NCBI RefSeq assembly: GCF_009909185.1
Contig: NZ_JAAAMV010000013.1
Coordinates: 62,001 to 126,000, forward strand
Direction: 5' to 3'
Length of the DNA: 64,000 nucleotides
From: Paenibacillus glycinis
Lineage (GTDB): Bacteria > Bacillota > Bacilli > Paenibacillales > Paenibacillaceae
A model generated the notes under the pieces. That model saw only the letters and a program-made list of their open reading frames with translations, made no database searches and was not told where the DNA came from. How positions within the stretch are numbered: the stretch's first letter is position 1; every line of letters starts with the position of its first letter. Shown here piece after piece: positions 18,715 to 27,164 of the stretch. The translations under genes were made by a program, and so were the position numbers.

Positions 18715-20769
18715 ATGGAAGCTAACAATGAAGAACAATCATTTGACTTAGATCGCAAACTCAACCAGTTTTTTTCAGGAAGAGTCGTTCGAAAAGATCT
18801 AACGAAGTTAATGAAAGAAGGAGCTAACGTCCCCGTTTATGTTCTTGAGTATTTGCTCGGTATGTATGCGGCGACAGATGATGAGGATAACATTAGGGAG
18901 GGAGTTGGAAGGGTCAAGAAGATTCTCGCTGAGAATTTCGTAAGACCAGATGAAGCGGAGAAGGTTAAGTCAAGAATTCGGGAATTGGGACAGTATTCTG
19001 TTATTGATAAGATTACAGTTACGCTCAATGAGAAGATTGACTCCTATGTGGCGGAATTTTCGAATCTTGGACTTAAAGGAGTACCCATTTCGCCGAATTA
19101 TGTTAAGGAGTACGATAAGCTCCTGGCTGGTGGAATCTGGTGCATGTTAAAGATGGACTATTTCTTCGACGAAGAAGTTCGAAACATGAACCCTTTTAGT
19201 ATCAGTAGCCTCAAGCCTATTCAAATGCCAAATATGGATTTGAATGAGGTGTTTGAAGGTAGGAAGAGCTTCACGAAAGAAGAATGGATCGATGTTCTCA
19301 TACGCTCGACAGGTATGGAGCCGACACAACTTGAGAGCAGAGTAAAATGGCATCTTTTACTTCGACTCGTACCACTCGTTGAGAATAACTATAACATGTG
19401 CGAATTGGGACCAAGAGGTACGGGGAAATCGCACGTTTATAAGGAAATATCGCCAAACTCGATTCTCGTCTCTGGTGGTCAATCGACAGTAGCCAATCTA
19501 TTCTACAATATGTCTTCAAAGAAAGTTGGTCTTGTTGGACTTTGGGACACGGTAGCGTTCGACGAAGTAGCTGGGATAACCTTCAAAGATAGAGATGGCG
19601 TGCAAATAATGAAGGATTATATGGCATCAGGGTCATTTGCGCGCGGCAGGGAGGAGAAAGCGGCATCTGCTTCCATGGTATTTGTAGGGAACATTAATCA
19701 AAGCCTTGATTCATTAATTAAAACTTCTCATCTGTTTGCACCGTTTCCTGAAGCAATGGCAAATGACTCAGCCTTCTTTGATCGGATGCACTACTACTTG
19801 CCAGGCTGGGAAGTTCCGAAGATGCGGCCTGAATTCTTCACAGATAAATATGGATTCATTGTCGATTACTTGGCTGAGTATTTCAGAGAGATGCGGAAAC
19901 GATCGTTCGCAGATACCGTGGATCGCTACTTTAAGCTCGGAAATAACTTGAATCAGAGAGATGTCATAGCGGTGCGTAAAACCGTTTCAGGGATGGTAAA
20001 GCTCCTGTATCCAAACGGTGAGTATACGAGGGATGACATTGAGGAGATCTTGAAATACGCACTTGAAGGAAGAAGAAGGGTCAAGGAGCAACTTAAAAAA
20101 ATTGGTGGCATGGAATTTTACGATGTCCATTTCTCTTACATAGATAAGGAATCACTCAGTGAGGATTATGTTTCTGTTCCAGAACAAGGCGGAGGCAAGT
20201 TAATCCCTGAAGGGCTTGGCAAACCAGGGCACGTCTATACGGTAGGCCATGGCGATTCGGGCATGATTGGCGTGTACAAGCTGGAAAACCAGGTCGTCTC
20301 AGGTACAGGTAAGTTTGAAAAGTCGGGTGTTGGATCTCAACGTGAGGCAAAGGAGAGTTTGGATACGGCCTTCCGTTATTTCACGGCTAACTGCAAAAGC
20401 ATCAGTGGTTCGATCAGTACCAAGACCAAAGATTATCTAATGCACATAAGTGATTTGCAAGGAATTGGTTTGACACGTGAATTGGCTATAGCCGAACTAA
20501 TCGGTTTATGTTCTGGGGCATTAGAAAGACCTGTACAAGAGAGTATGGTTGTACTTGGAAACATGACCGTTGGGGGGACAATTTCAAAAGTGGATGAGTT
20601 TGCCAATACACTTCAGATTGCTGTGGACGCAGGGGCTAAGAAGGTTCTTATTCCAGCATCTTCTGTAGTGGATTTTCAAACAGTTCCGCCTGATTTACTT
20701 ATTAAGGTTCAACCTGTATTTTACTCTGATCCAACAGATGCGGTATTTAAAGCATTGGGGGTTGGTTAA
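18715..20769 (+). CDS. brxL: BREX Lon-like AAA+ protein BrxL
   Basis: The 684-residue protein has a Walker A motif GPRGTGKSH at about 233, a Walker B region LWDTVAFDEVAG and sensor FVGNINQ, which make an AAA+ domain. The end (GNMTVGGTISKV, AGAKKVLIPASS) has the fold pattern of the Lon protease domain. The Lon GPSAG serine motif is replaced by QGIGL and the dyad lysine is not evident, so proteolysis is unlikely. BrxL is the last core gene of type 1 BREX and assembles as a ring on DNA. AGGGGAGG precedes ATG 18715. A small gene follows after three bases. Confidence 0.95.
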   Translation: MEANNEEQSFDLDRKLNQFFSGRVVRKDLTKLMKEGANVPVYVLEYLLGMYAATDDEDNIREGVGRVKKILAENFVRPDEAEKVKSRIRELGQYSVIDKITVTLNEKIDSYVAEFSNLGLKGVPISPNYVKEYDKLLAGGIWCMLKMDYFFDEEVRNMNPFSISSLKPIQMPNMDLNEVFEGRKSFTKEEWIDVLIRSTGMEPTQLESRVKWHLLLRLVPLVENNYNMCELGPRGTGKSHVYKEISPNSILVSGGQSTVANLFYNMSSKKVGLVGLWDTVAFDEVAGITFKDRDGVQIMKDYMASGSFARGREEKAASASMVFVGNINQSLDSLIKTSHLFAPFPEAMANDSAFFDRMHYYLPGWEVPKMRPEFFTDKYGFIVDYLAEYFREMRKRSFADTVDRYFKLGNNLNQRDVIAVRKTVSGMVKLLYPNGEYTRDDIEEILKYALEGRRRVKEQLKKIGGMEFYDVHFSYIDKESLSEDYVSVPEQGGGKLIPEGLGKPGHVYTVGHGDSGMIGVYKLENQVVSGTGKFEKSGVGSQREAKESLDTAFRYFTANCKSISGSISTKTKDYLMHISDLQGIGLTRELAIAELIGLCSGALERPVQESMVVLGNMTVGGTISKVDEFANTLQIAVDAGAKKVLIPASSVVDFQTVPPDLLIKVQPVFYSDPTDAVFKALGVG

Positions 20770-20772
20770 GCA

Positions 20773-21045
20773 ATGGAATGGGACGAACAACGATTAACCA
20801 AGCTTATTGCTAATCTTGAATACGGATCAGCATATACCGTTCGGTATAAAGATACAGATAATGAAGATTGGTGTTATGATGTTTGGTATGAAAAAGAGAA
20901 CACATTCTACTGTCTTCAGCAGATTTACATGTCGAATGGTGAGCCTGAAGAAGTTGGTGAAATTACGAGACATAATAGTTCTGAGATTTTAGTAAAACTC
21001 GTAGAAATGTCTTGTTTGATTGATTTTCAAATAAAAGAATGGTAG
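20773..21045 (+). CDS. Small hypothetical protein at the end of the BREX operon
   Basis: This 90-residue acidic protein starts three bases after the brxL stop and ends before a strong terminator, so it is the last gene of the BREX operon. It contains aromatic-rich stretches (DWCYDVWYEKENTFYCLQQIY) and no motif I recognise. It could be an accessory or phage-counter-response factor, but that is inferred only from position. Confidence 0.65.
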   Translation: MEWDEQRLTKLIANLEYGSAYTVRYKDTDNEDWCYDVWYEKENTFYCLQQIYMSNGEPEEVGEITRHNSSEILVKLVEMSCLIDFQIKEW

Positions 21046-21070
21046 AAATTGTGTAGTCAATAGCTATGTA

Positions 21071-21097
21071 AGCAGCCGCGAATTAGCGGCTGCTTTT
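21071..21097. terminator. Terminator ending the BREX operon
   Basis: A perfect 9-bp stem, AGCAGCCGC and GCGGCTGCT, is followed by TTT. It lies between the BREX operon and the convergent small gene at 21,102 and may serve both strands. Confidence 0.85.
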
Positions 21098-21101
21098 AGT
21101 A

Positions 21102-21374
21102 TTAGAATAGTTGATCGATTAGTTCGATATCTTCATTGGAGAGCTGATCATGAAGGACGGATGGTTTGAAACTTATTCCTGAAATTTCTTGTGCGCTCAA
21201 AATATCCATAACTATTCTTCTAATTTCCTCATCCCGTGAACCTTTCACTTTCCTAATGTCATCTTCTATGACTCGACAAATATAATCACTTATATTCGGT
21301 TTCTGAACTAAGAATTTATAGACATGACGATAATCTTGCTTGAATGATATCGAGAGTCTATGCCGTTTTTCCAC
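21102..21374 (-). CDS. Small partner of the ParM-like protein (candidate ParR)
   Basis: The 90-residue protein begins at GTG 21374 and overlaps the end of the actin-like gene upstream by 17 bases, so the two are co-translated. The sequence RLSISFKQDYRHVYKFLVQKPNISDYICRVIEDDI fits a ribbon-helix-helix-like N-terminus, the usual fold of ParR adaptors that tie centromere DNA to ParM filaments. The remaining 40 residues are acidic and end in SNEDIELIDQLF. ParR proteins diverge strongly, so the call rests mainly on size, order and overlap with the parM-like gene. Confidence 0.6.
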   Translation of the reverse strand: MEKRHRLSISFKQDYRHVYKFLVQKPNISDYICRVIEDDIRKVKGSRDEEIRRIVMDILSAQEISGISFKPSVLHDQLSNEDIELIDQLF

Positions 21375-22344
21375 GTTGCTTTGCCTCCAGGATGACCAAA
21401 AAGCTGAGAGCGTTAGCCCACTGTGGATCTGAAGGTATGAAAGCCGCGGGATATTCAGTCAAAATATAATCTTTAAGTAGTAAAGATCCTCCTCCTACGC
21501 AGACCAGCTCGGTATTTGCGAAACTCAATTTACGACTCCGTGCAAAATTCAAAATTTCCTTTACATGGTTCAAAGTCAGTTTTTCGACGATCTCTTTGCT
21601 TTCGGATTGCTTTTCCCCATTCAGATACAGGTACTTGTCACGATAGACGGCTTCAACATCTGAGTCAGAAATCGATACACCATATCGTGTGGTCAATTGA
21701 TCAGCGATTTTGCCGCGGAGTGTGGCAACACCATGGTCAGATGTGATCATTTTTTCGTATACGGGTATTAGGTTATTGAATTCCTGGAAGTTTACATTGA
21801 GTGAGCCGATATCTACGATTAGTAAGCGTTTATCACGATACTGATGGATTTCACTGTAAATGGGCCCCAGTCCTTCGGGCAAGAGTAAAAGTGTACTGAT
21901 TCGAAAAGCAAAGGGTTTATTATTGTACGAGATGGCAATTATATCACCATTTCTCATTATGAAATCACTGAAGGCTGTTTTTTGCAATTCATTTTTATAA
22001 ATGCTGAGTGGAATGTTCACTGCTAATGCAATATTAGCTAAGGCAATGCTTTGTTTTGATTTGCTGAGGAGTTGGGCTATTGCCAAGTAGATGCAAATTC
22101 TGTGTGTCTCTGATGCTTTGGTCAGGCGAAAATCCAATTTACTTTCATCTAACATGTCTCCGACTAAAAAATTCTTCCCTTCATACTCAATTATGAATGA
22201 ATTAGGGGTGACCTCTATTCCTATATCTTGTACCTCCTCCATTTTGGTTTGGAACTTTACCTTCACATATTCACCGTCCTCAGTCATACATGCTTTGGTA
22301 TGGCTTTTTCCGCTGTCTACCGCTATTAAAAATTGGTTGTGCAT
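21358..22344 (-). CDS. ParM/StbA-family actin-like segregation protein
   Basis: The 328-residue protein has the signature blocks of actin-like ATPases: DSGKSHTKA at 10-18 (phosphate 1), LLIVDIGSLNVNF in the middle (phosphate 2) and ELVCVGGGSLLL near the end (adenosine). The length matches ParM and Alp-type plasmid segregation proteins, which polymerise to push plasmid copies apart. ATG 22344 has GAGGAGG directly upstream on the minus strand. Upstream DNA holds inverted repeats that could be the centromere. Such a cassette is unusual inside a chromosomal defence island and suggests an integrated or formerly extrachromosomal element. Family assignment is fairly sure; the activity is inferred. 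Confidence 0.8.
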   Translation of the reverse strand: MHNQFLIAVDSGKSHTKACMTEDGEYVKVKFQTKMEEVQDIGIEVTPNSFIIEYEGKNFLVGDMLDESKLDFRLTKASETHRICIYLAIAQLLSKSKQSIALANIALAVNIPLSIYKNELQKTAFSDFIMRNGDIIAISYNNKPFAFRISTLLLLPEGLGPIYSEIHQYRDKRLLIVDIGSLNVNFQEFNNLIPVYEKMITSDHGVATLRGKIADQLTTRYGVSISDSDVEAVYRDKYLYLNGEKQSESKEIVEKLTLNHVKEILNFARSRKLSFANTELVCVGGGSLLLKDYILTEYPAAFIPSDPQWANALSFLVILEAKQRGKTA

Positions 22345-22390
22345 ATAATTTCCCTCCTCATTTAGATTTATAGAATGATATGCAATTTTT

Positions 22391-22460
22391 GTCCGATGTA
22401 GTCGGACGTGTCGCATAATTTCGGTTGAATCATGTCTGACGTAGACGTATTTGTCGCATA
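22391..22460. repeat. Paired inverted repeats with GTCGCATA: candidate parC/operator
   Basis: Two similar blocks lie between the divergent actin-like and ATPase genes. The first is GTCCGA-5-TCGGAC (22391-22407) followed by GTCGCATA (22410-22417). The second is GTCT-5-AGAC (22434-22446) followed by GTCGCATA (22453-22460). Both inverted repeats have 5-base spacers. They are placed as an operator or centromere for the ParR-like protein would be. The rest of the 22,345-22,652 gap shows only the ribosome binding sites of the two genes. Confidence 0.55.
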
Positions 22461-22652
22461 TAGAGCAAGGGACGGGGGGATAGTGAGGTATTAACGGCGC
22501 ATTATGTTGCCTTGATATTTGGGATCAAACTGATTATAGATTTTACAAGACAGTATGTTGTCGAACAGCATAGAACCGAAAAGCTATTCCATAGACAATA
22601 ATTTGTGAGTATCCTCTTCGTAGGCAAAAACATCTACAAGGGAGGATTATTG

Positions 22653-24380
22653 ATGACAATCGCAAGCAATCAATTTGAAGATTTGAAAGAACAAATTTGT
22701 AACAAACAGATGTGGGATAAGGAGCGATTTGTAATATTCGACTATGAAGCTGGGACAGGCAAAAGCCTTAATGCTCAACGCTTTATAGGTGAATTGACAA
22801 AAGAACAGCCGCACAAGGTCCTGTACGTGCAACGCTTCGCGCGAGACGAGGAGCTTTCCCAAACCGCAGACACCATTAATAAACATGCTGATGCCTCAGT
22901 TGCAGTAGCGTACACGAGCCAAGATTATAAAGGTAAGCAAGCTATAACAAAGAAACTACAAGCGATAAACTCGCAAGTTCTGTGCATCACTCATAAAATG
23001 TACAGCCAAATTTGTAAAGGGGAACATAAGGAACTTATCGAGAAAAGAGATATATTGATCATTGATGAGTATCCCGACCTATTGGAAAAAGTAACGGTAT
23101 CCCTGTACGATCTTAGCATCCTTTGGGCTGAGTGTTTTATTTATGACTGTCCTGAAATCGTTGAAATGGCGACTCGGTTTAGAGATAAAATCGGGAGAAA
23201 GGATGCGATGGTGCAATCAGGAGAAATGGTTTTCCATTCGTTCCAATCGGTTGATTACGACGATATTAGAAGAAATGTTTCAAGCACTGTAAAGTTAATT
23301 GACAACACGAATCATCGATTGATTCTGAACAAGTGTCTCCAATTGCTGGAGACTGGGGGATATGTCTATGAGGGGGAGTTACACACATTTCAAAATAATA
23401 TCAATTTCACTTTACTTAAGAATAATATTATTCTTGATGCAAATGCGGGGTTTGATTATCGATATGAACTGAGCAATAAGTTTGTTGTACGTAAGCAAGT
23501 AAAAACGTTCGAGTATGCGAGAAGTACGTTCCACCATATTGATGTAAGTACGACAAAGAAATCGCTTAACACTTATGTCGATTTTGATTTTAACGTGATT
23601 AAAAGCATTGAATTTGAAAAACGAAAAGGAGTTCTCTTCATCACTGATAAAGCCAAGAAGGAAGATCTGGAGAATTGCTTTTTGAACGTCTTTGGAAATT
23701 ATGGTAATACGATTGAAGAAATTGCAGAAGGGCTGAACTTTAGTGTTGACTACTTCGGCAACATAATTGGTACGAATATTTACCGAGATTTTGATACTGT
23801 CATCGTTATGAAGACTCCGAACTTCGAATACTTGACTTATGTTTTAACGAATATGTTCTATAAAATAAAAGAAGGACAACCCGTCGAGAGTATTACAGTG
23901 TTTCAACATGATGATATCGAGCAATTAAGGAAAACCACAGTTGCAGGGGAGATATATCAGGCTATTAAGCGAATCAACCGAGATAATAGCCAATCAGCTG
24001 AAATTTTTGTTTATTCCGATTTCCAAGGGGCAGTAGAAGTTATTGTAAAGCAACTGCCGCAAGTTAACTTCATGAAGGGTACGATGGAGGTTAGCAAAAA
24101 GCGAAAGGATTACGATTCTTCAAATAGGCTTCAAGAGTCTGCTGTGTACGAGGTTCAAAGGGTAATACTTGAAGCAATGAATGAAGGATTGAAATCGGTT
24201 AAGAAAAAGAACATTAGGAAGCAAGCGGGTATAAAAGATGCAGGCAACTTCTCCAAAATCCTAAGAGAGTTGGAACGATTTTTTGCAGAACACGGTATCC
24301 GAAATGCGGGACAAGAACTAATCTTTAATTCAAGTTTAACGAATAATGGCGTACAGGATGAGAGGCTAAACTCAGCATGA
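22653..24380 (+). CDS. P-loop ATPase/helicase-like protein with C-terminal winged helix
   Basis: The protein has 575 residues from ATG 22653, which has AAGGGAGGAT upstream. A Walker A motif EAGTGKS occurs at 32-38 and ILIIDEYPD near 135 is a DExx-type Walker B, in the order found in superfamily 2 DEAD/DinG-like helicases. The middle has no domain I can name. The last 80 residues (YEVQRVILEAMNEG... NIRKQAGIKDAGNFSKILRELERFF) look like a winged helix. It is divergent from the actin-like gene and shares its intergenic repeats. A role in plasmid-like replication or maintenance is plausible but not shown. Confidence 0.55.
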   Translation: MTIASNQFEDLKEQICNKQMWDKERFVIFDYEAGTGKSLNAQRFIGELTKEQPHKVLYVQRFARDEELSQTADTINKHADASVAVAYTSQDYKGKQAITKKLQAINSQVLCITHKMYSQICKGEHKELIEKRDILIIDEYPDLLEKVTVSLYDLSILWAECFIYDCPEIVEMATRFRDKIGRKDAMVQSGEMVFHSFQSVDYDDIRRNVSSTVKLIDNTNHRLILNKCLQLLETGGYVYEGELHTFQNNINFTLLKNNIILDANAGFDYRYELSNKFVVRKQVKTFEYARSTFHHIDVSTTKKSLNTYVDFDFNVIKSIEFEKRKGVLFITDKAKKEDLENCFLNVFGNYGNTIEEIAEGLNFSVDYFGNIIGTNIYRDFDTVIVMKTPNFEYLTYVLTNMFYKIKEGQPVESITVFQHDDIEQLRKTTVAGEIYQAIKRINRDNSQSAEIFVYSDFQGAVEVIVKQLPQVNFMKGTMEVSKKRKDYDSSNRLQESAVYEVQRVILEAMNEGLKSVKKKNIRKQAGIKDAGNFSKILRELERFFAEHGIRNAGQELIFNSSLTNNGVQDERLNSA

Positions 24381-25595
24381 GGAAGTATGAAGAGATGTTG
24401 AAACAAACAGCAATTCTTCTTGTGTTCGTTACTTGAATCGTACGTTCGATGTATCGTGTAAGGATGAATGCATCCAGAAGAAGCAGGTTGTTCGCATTCC
24501 AAATTGGTGAGCAGAATGCGCCGTGTTGACGACATGAAAGCTAACTAAACTTCGTCAGACGCAAAGTGTTATAAGAAAGCTGGCTTCACTGCATTATAAG
24601 CAGGTTGAAAGAAGATTTTAATGTAAAAGCTTCTACTCATAGAACTTTATTCTGTAGAGTTGCCCATTCAAGTGTTCCGCAATGATGTATCGTGTGCAGT
24701 GTTTGTCTTGAATTCACTGCGGCGTAGCAACCAAAATTTATTTAGATGTGATTTGCTTACTTAAACGACGATTTTATGTAAAAGTCCTCCTTGCTCCTTG
24801 TTTTGCTTATTCTTTGAAGATGTCAATTTCGAATACAATGTGACTTAGAAATAAAAGATTTTGCGTAAAAGCTCTTTATTGGATCTGCGTTTTGCAGTAA
24901 TAGCTGACAGGGTATGTCATACTCGAAATAACCAAAAAAGTTGTACTGAATTCCTCGTTGTTTACTATATAATGAAGATATAATACAACTTTTGATGCAT
25001 AAGAGGGACATCGATATATCCATTCTTTACTTCAAACGAACATACGGAACAATTTTTATTATCATTGAAACAGTGCGAAAACAGGCGTAGAATGTGGCAA
25101 AGTGAGAGGATGAAAAATAAAACAACAACCAGAGGACGTATGGTAGAAAGCATATCAAAGAGGTACGACGGGGGTTCGACACAAACTCGATTGACGCTCT
25201 TCGCGACGAAATGATACGATAAATGTAGCCAAATAGCAAGCCCTGAAGTCCCCCCCCCCAAGCTTCACCACTCTCGAATTAACTCCTGATTTGCTCCCAT
25301 CTCAACCCTTCATTTCTGCAGTAACCTCTTTTCAATGTATCATCAACGAAAACAACCCTTCGAAAAGTCCTTTCTTTCACGCCCACGCTTCATCGCAATG
25401 CAAGCACTCTTCCCAACCACCATCACTTCTTTTTCGTTATCTCGTGTTCGTTTAAGTGCAGGTATTCTGTATGTGTATGATGGAGTCAACTTGTAAAGTA
25501 GCTGGGGGAGACGGGATTAGCTTTATACAGCGAAGTGAGATTCTTCAACTTGCTATTGGATAAAATCAAAAACACCAAAAGGACATGATCAATCT
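24381..25595. other. 1.2-kb region without a recognisable gene
   Basis: All frames are broken in this AT-rich stretch. It holds three copies of a GATTTT...GTAAAAG repeat (24,614-24,875), an AATAAAGTTCT match on the minus strand near 24,641-24,651, and a run of ten C at 25,250-25,259. The repeats may be part of an old origin or transposon end; no coding remnant could be identified. Confidence 0.5.
24614..24875 (+). repeat. Three dispersed direct repeats, GATTTT-(2-3)-GTAAAAG
   Basis: Copies are at 24614-24634, 24772-24790 and 24857-24875. Each reads GATTTT, two or three bases, GTAAAAG and then a pyrimidine-rich CT stretch. They all point rightward at intervals of 158 and 85 bases. They could be iterons of a replication origin or binding sites at a transposon end; the spacing is irregular for iterons. 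Confidence 0.45.
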
Positions 25596-25793
25596 ATGCA
25601 AAACCAATTGGATATTACAACTCAAGAGGCTGGGGAAGTCGCAATTTTTTTGGAAGAGATGAAGAAAATGGATATTCTAAATTATCTGTTATCCGACATG
25701 GAGTCCATCAATGGATACTTTAAGAAAATCAAAAATTACGATTTGTTTACTGCTGAAGAATTACAAACGTACCAGTTTTCTCAAGGAGGTTAG
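25596..25793 (+). CDS. Small acidic hypothetical protein
   Basis: This 65-residue frame starts at ATG 25596 with a weak AAAGGAC upstream. The protein is helical and acidic (GEVAIFLEEMKKMDILNYLLSDMESINGYFKKI). I recognise no family. It ends at AAGGAGG, which is also the binding site for the broken frame at 25802, so it looks like the first gene of an operon whose second gene has been cut off. Confidence 0.4.
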   Translation: MQNQLDITTQEAGEVAIFLEEMKKMDILNYLLSDMESINGYFKKIKNYDLFTAEELQTYQFSQGG

Positions 25794-25801
25794 GAGAAAA
25801 A

Positions 25802-25879
25802 ATGGAACTCATTCGTGAACTGCAAATTCGTGACTTCAGAAGACTGTTGGTATATCAATCTTATCATCTGCATAAATAG
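25802..25879 (+). pseudogene. Stump of a truncated gene
   Basis: AAGGAGG and AGGAG lie upstream of ATG 25802, yet the frame MELIRELQIRDF... ends after 25 codons. The first dozen residues look like a genuine protein start. From about 25,836 the DNA is the antisense of another truncated gene. A deletion junction inside this stump explains both. Confidence 0.35.
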
Positions 25880-25994
25880 GTTCAAGCGTAAAAGATGTCC
25901 AACCTCCCCACTGGTTCTGCTGAAATGCTTCCAGTAACGTAATAATCGTTTGAATTTTATATCCTCGTTGACTGTGAATACCTGCATCACTCAT
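25836..25994 (-). pseudogene. Truncated N-terminus resembling Cap4/DUF4297 dsDNA nuclease
   Basis: A minus-strand frame of 52 codons starts at ATG 25994, with AAGGAG nine bases upstream, and stops at 25836. It reads DAGIHSQRGYKIQTIITLL followed by TLEPIYADDKIDI. The pattern of a glycine/glutamine-rich start, RGYxxQ and a downstream E...DD is that of the DUF4297 nuclease domain of Cap4-like CBASS effectors and related proteins. The rest of the protein is missing, so it is a remnant. The family link is from memory of the pattern and is tentative. Confidence 0.45.
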
Positions 25995-26254
25995 AAAACT
26001 TTTTCTCCTTATAGCAACCTGATATTATCCATTAAAAGATACGAACATGGAATATTTTATCATAGCGGCTATGAGCTTTGAATAAAATTTATTTTTAGGA
26101 ATGTTACATACTCTCGATTAAGTAACATCTAAAATCGCATAACAAAAGGAATGTGTGTGTGGACTGAAATGTGGAGTACTTGAGTTTTACATATAGATCC
26201 TGTTATGATGGATATGTCACATTGATAGATTTTGTTTAAGAGGCAGTTATTTGG

Positions 26255-26452
26255 ATGGACGATCAAGAAAAAGAAAAGTCGGAGCATGAAAAATTGTTGG
26301 AGAAAGTTTATCAAATGGACTCACTGATTGCTAAAGCCGCTCAAAAGTTGAGGCGTCTCTCCGAAGATCCCGACATCGTTCGGCAATACAATGAACGAGA
26401 AGCATATCTGGCGCAGAGACGGTTGGAACTCGAAAAGGATAATGAAGAATGA
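26255..26452 (+). CDS. Small coiled-coil protein coupled to a tyrosine recombinase
   Basis: The 65-residue protein is highly charged and predicted to be one long coiled coil (EHEKLLEKVYQMDSLIAKAAQKLRRLSEDPDIV...). Its TGA overlaps the ATG of the recombinase (ATGA, 26449-26452), so the two are translationally coupled. I do not recognise it. A short helical partner for an integrase could be a directionality factor or a stabilising subunit, but that is inference from position. Confidence 0.5.
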   Translation: MDDQEKEKSEHEKLLEKVYQMDSLIAKAAQKLRRLSEDPDIVRQYNEREAYLAQRRLELEKDNEE

Positions 26453-27017
26453 AGATGGTCTATCCACTTCGGGAAAAGAAACAAATTGAGCTTGTGAGGA
26501 GCTATTTAAAATCAAAGAGTATCATAAATTATTTGATGTTTCAAATCGGTATTTTATCCGTACTACGAATTTCGGATATATTAGCACTTAAGGTAAAACA
26601 TATTTGGAATCGTAAGAAGCCAGCCGAGTATATTGAAATCAATGAGCAAAAGACAGGAAAATATAAACGATTTCCGATTACCCCCAACCTTTCTAAAGCG
26701 ATAAAAGAATATGCAAGTGAAAACGACATGAGTGACCCTGAAGCTTTTCTATTTCGAAGTCGCGAAGGGGAAAATAAGCCTATAACCAGGCAACAGGCTC
26801 ATCGTATATTAGATCGAGCATGTGATATGTGTGTTATTCAGGATAGATTTGGAAGCCATGGGCTTCGAAAAACTTGGGCTTATTTTGCTTTCAAATCAGG
26901 AATATCATTAGATCTCGTGCCCCTGCATTAAATCATCGTCGTGCAGCAGAGACCAAGCGTTACTTGGGTTTGCTTCAGGAAGACTTAGATGATACATATA
27001 TTCAGGTTAATTTATGA
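26449..27017 (+). pseudogene. Tyrosine recombinase/integrase with frameshift
   Basis: The first frame (26449-26931, 160 residues) has the arginine of box I (VLRISDILALK) and HGLRKTWAYFAF, the HxxR of box II. It runs out at LDLVPLH. The +1 frame then reads ALNHRRAAETKRYLGLLQEDLDD to a TGA at 27,017, which supplies the final histidine and the nucleophile tyrosine. A one-base change in GTGCCCCTGC near 26,920 therefore splits an otherwise complete catalytic domain of about 190 residues; no separate arm-binding domain is present. It lies directly upstream of tnsA. It may be inactive, or the indel may be a sequencing error. Confidence 0.75.
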
Positions 27018-27050
27018 TGAATAGTGAGTAATGCCCCTGAATAACAAATT

Positions 27051-27125
27051 AAAGTGCATTGAACATTGGCTATACCCTTTTAAAAAAAATGGGTAAATTG
27101 CCTATGGTATCAATGCACTTTTTTT
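27051..27125 (+). terminator. Long hairpin terminator upstream of tnsA
   Basis: Arms AAAGTGCATTGA and TCAATGCACTTT are perfect over 12 bases and are followed by T. An inner TACCC/GGGTA stem lies within the 47-base loop. It ends the recombinase transcript and insulates tnsA. The size of the structure would also suit a recombination site, but no evidence supports that. Confidence 0.7.
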
Positions 27126-27164
27126 GTATTTTCTTAGGCAATAATTAATTACTTGGAGGCTATT

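Noticed and set aside
24636-24881. AATAAAGTTCT on the minus strand near 24,641 and looser AATAAA matches to 24,881 as a second transposon end.
   Set aside because: Only one match is good; the same 8-mer also occurs inside coding DNA (for example in tnsD near 32,146 and 32,857), so chance cannot be excluded.
25173-25179. GGTTCGA resembling a tRNA T-loop.
   Set aside because: No acceptor stem or anticodon arm can be built around it.
25250-25259. Run of ten C as a phase-variation tract.
   Set aside because: It lies in non-coding DNA with no gene start or promoter nearby to be switched.
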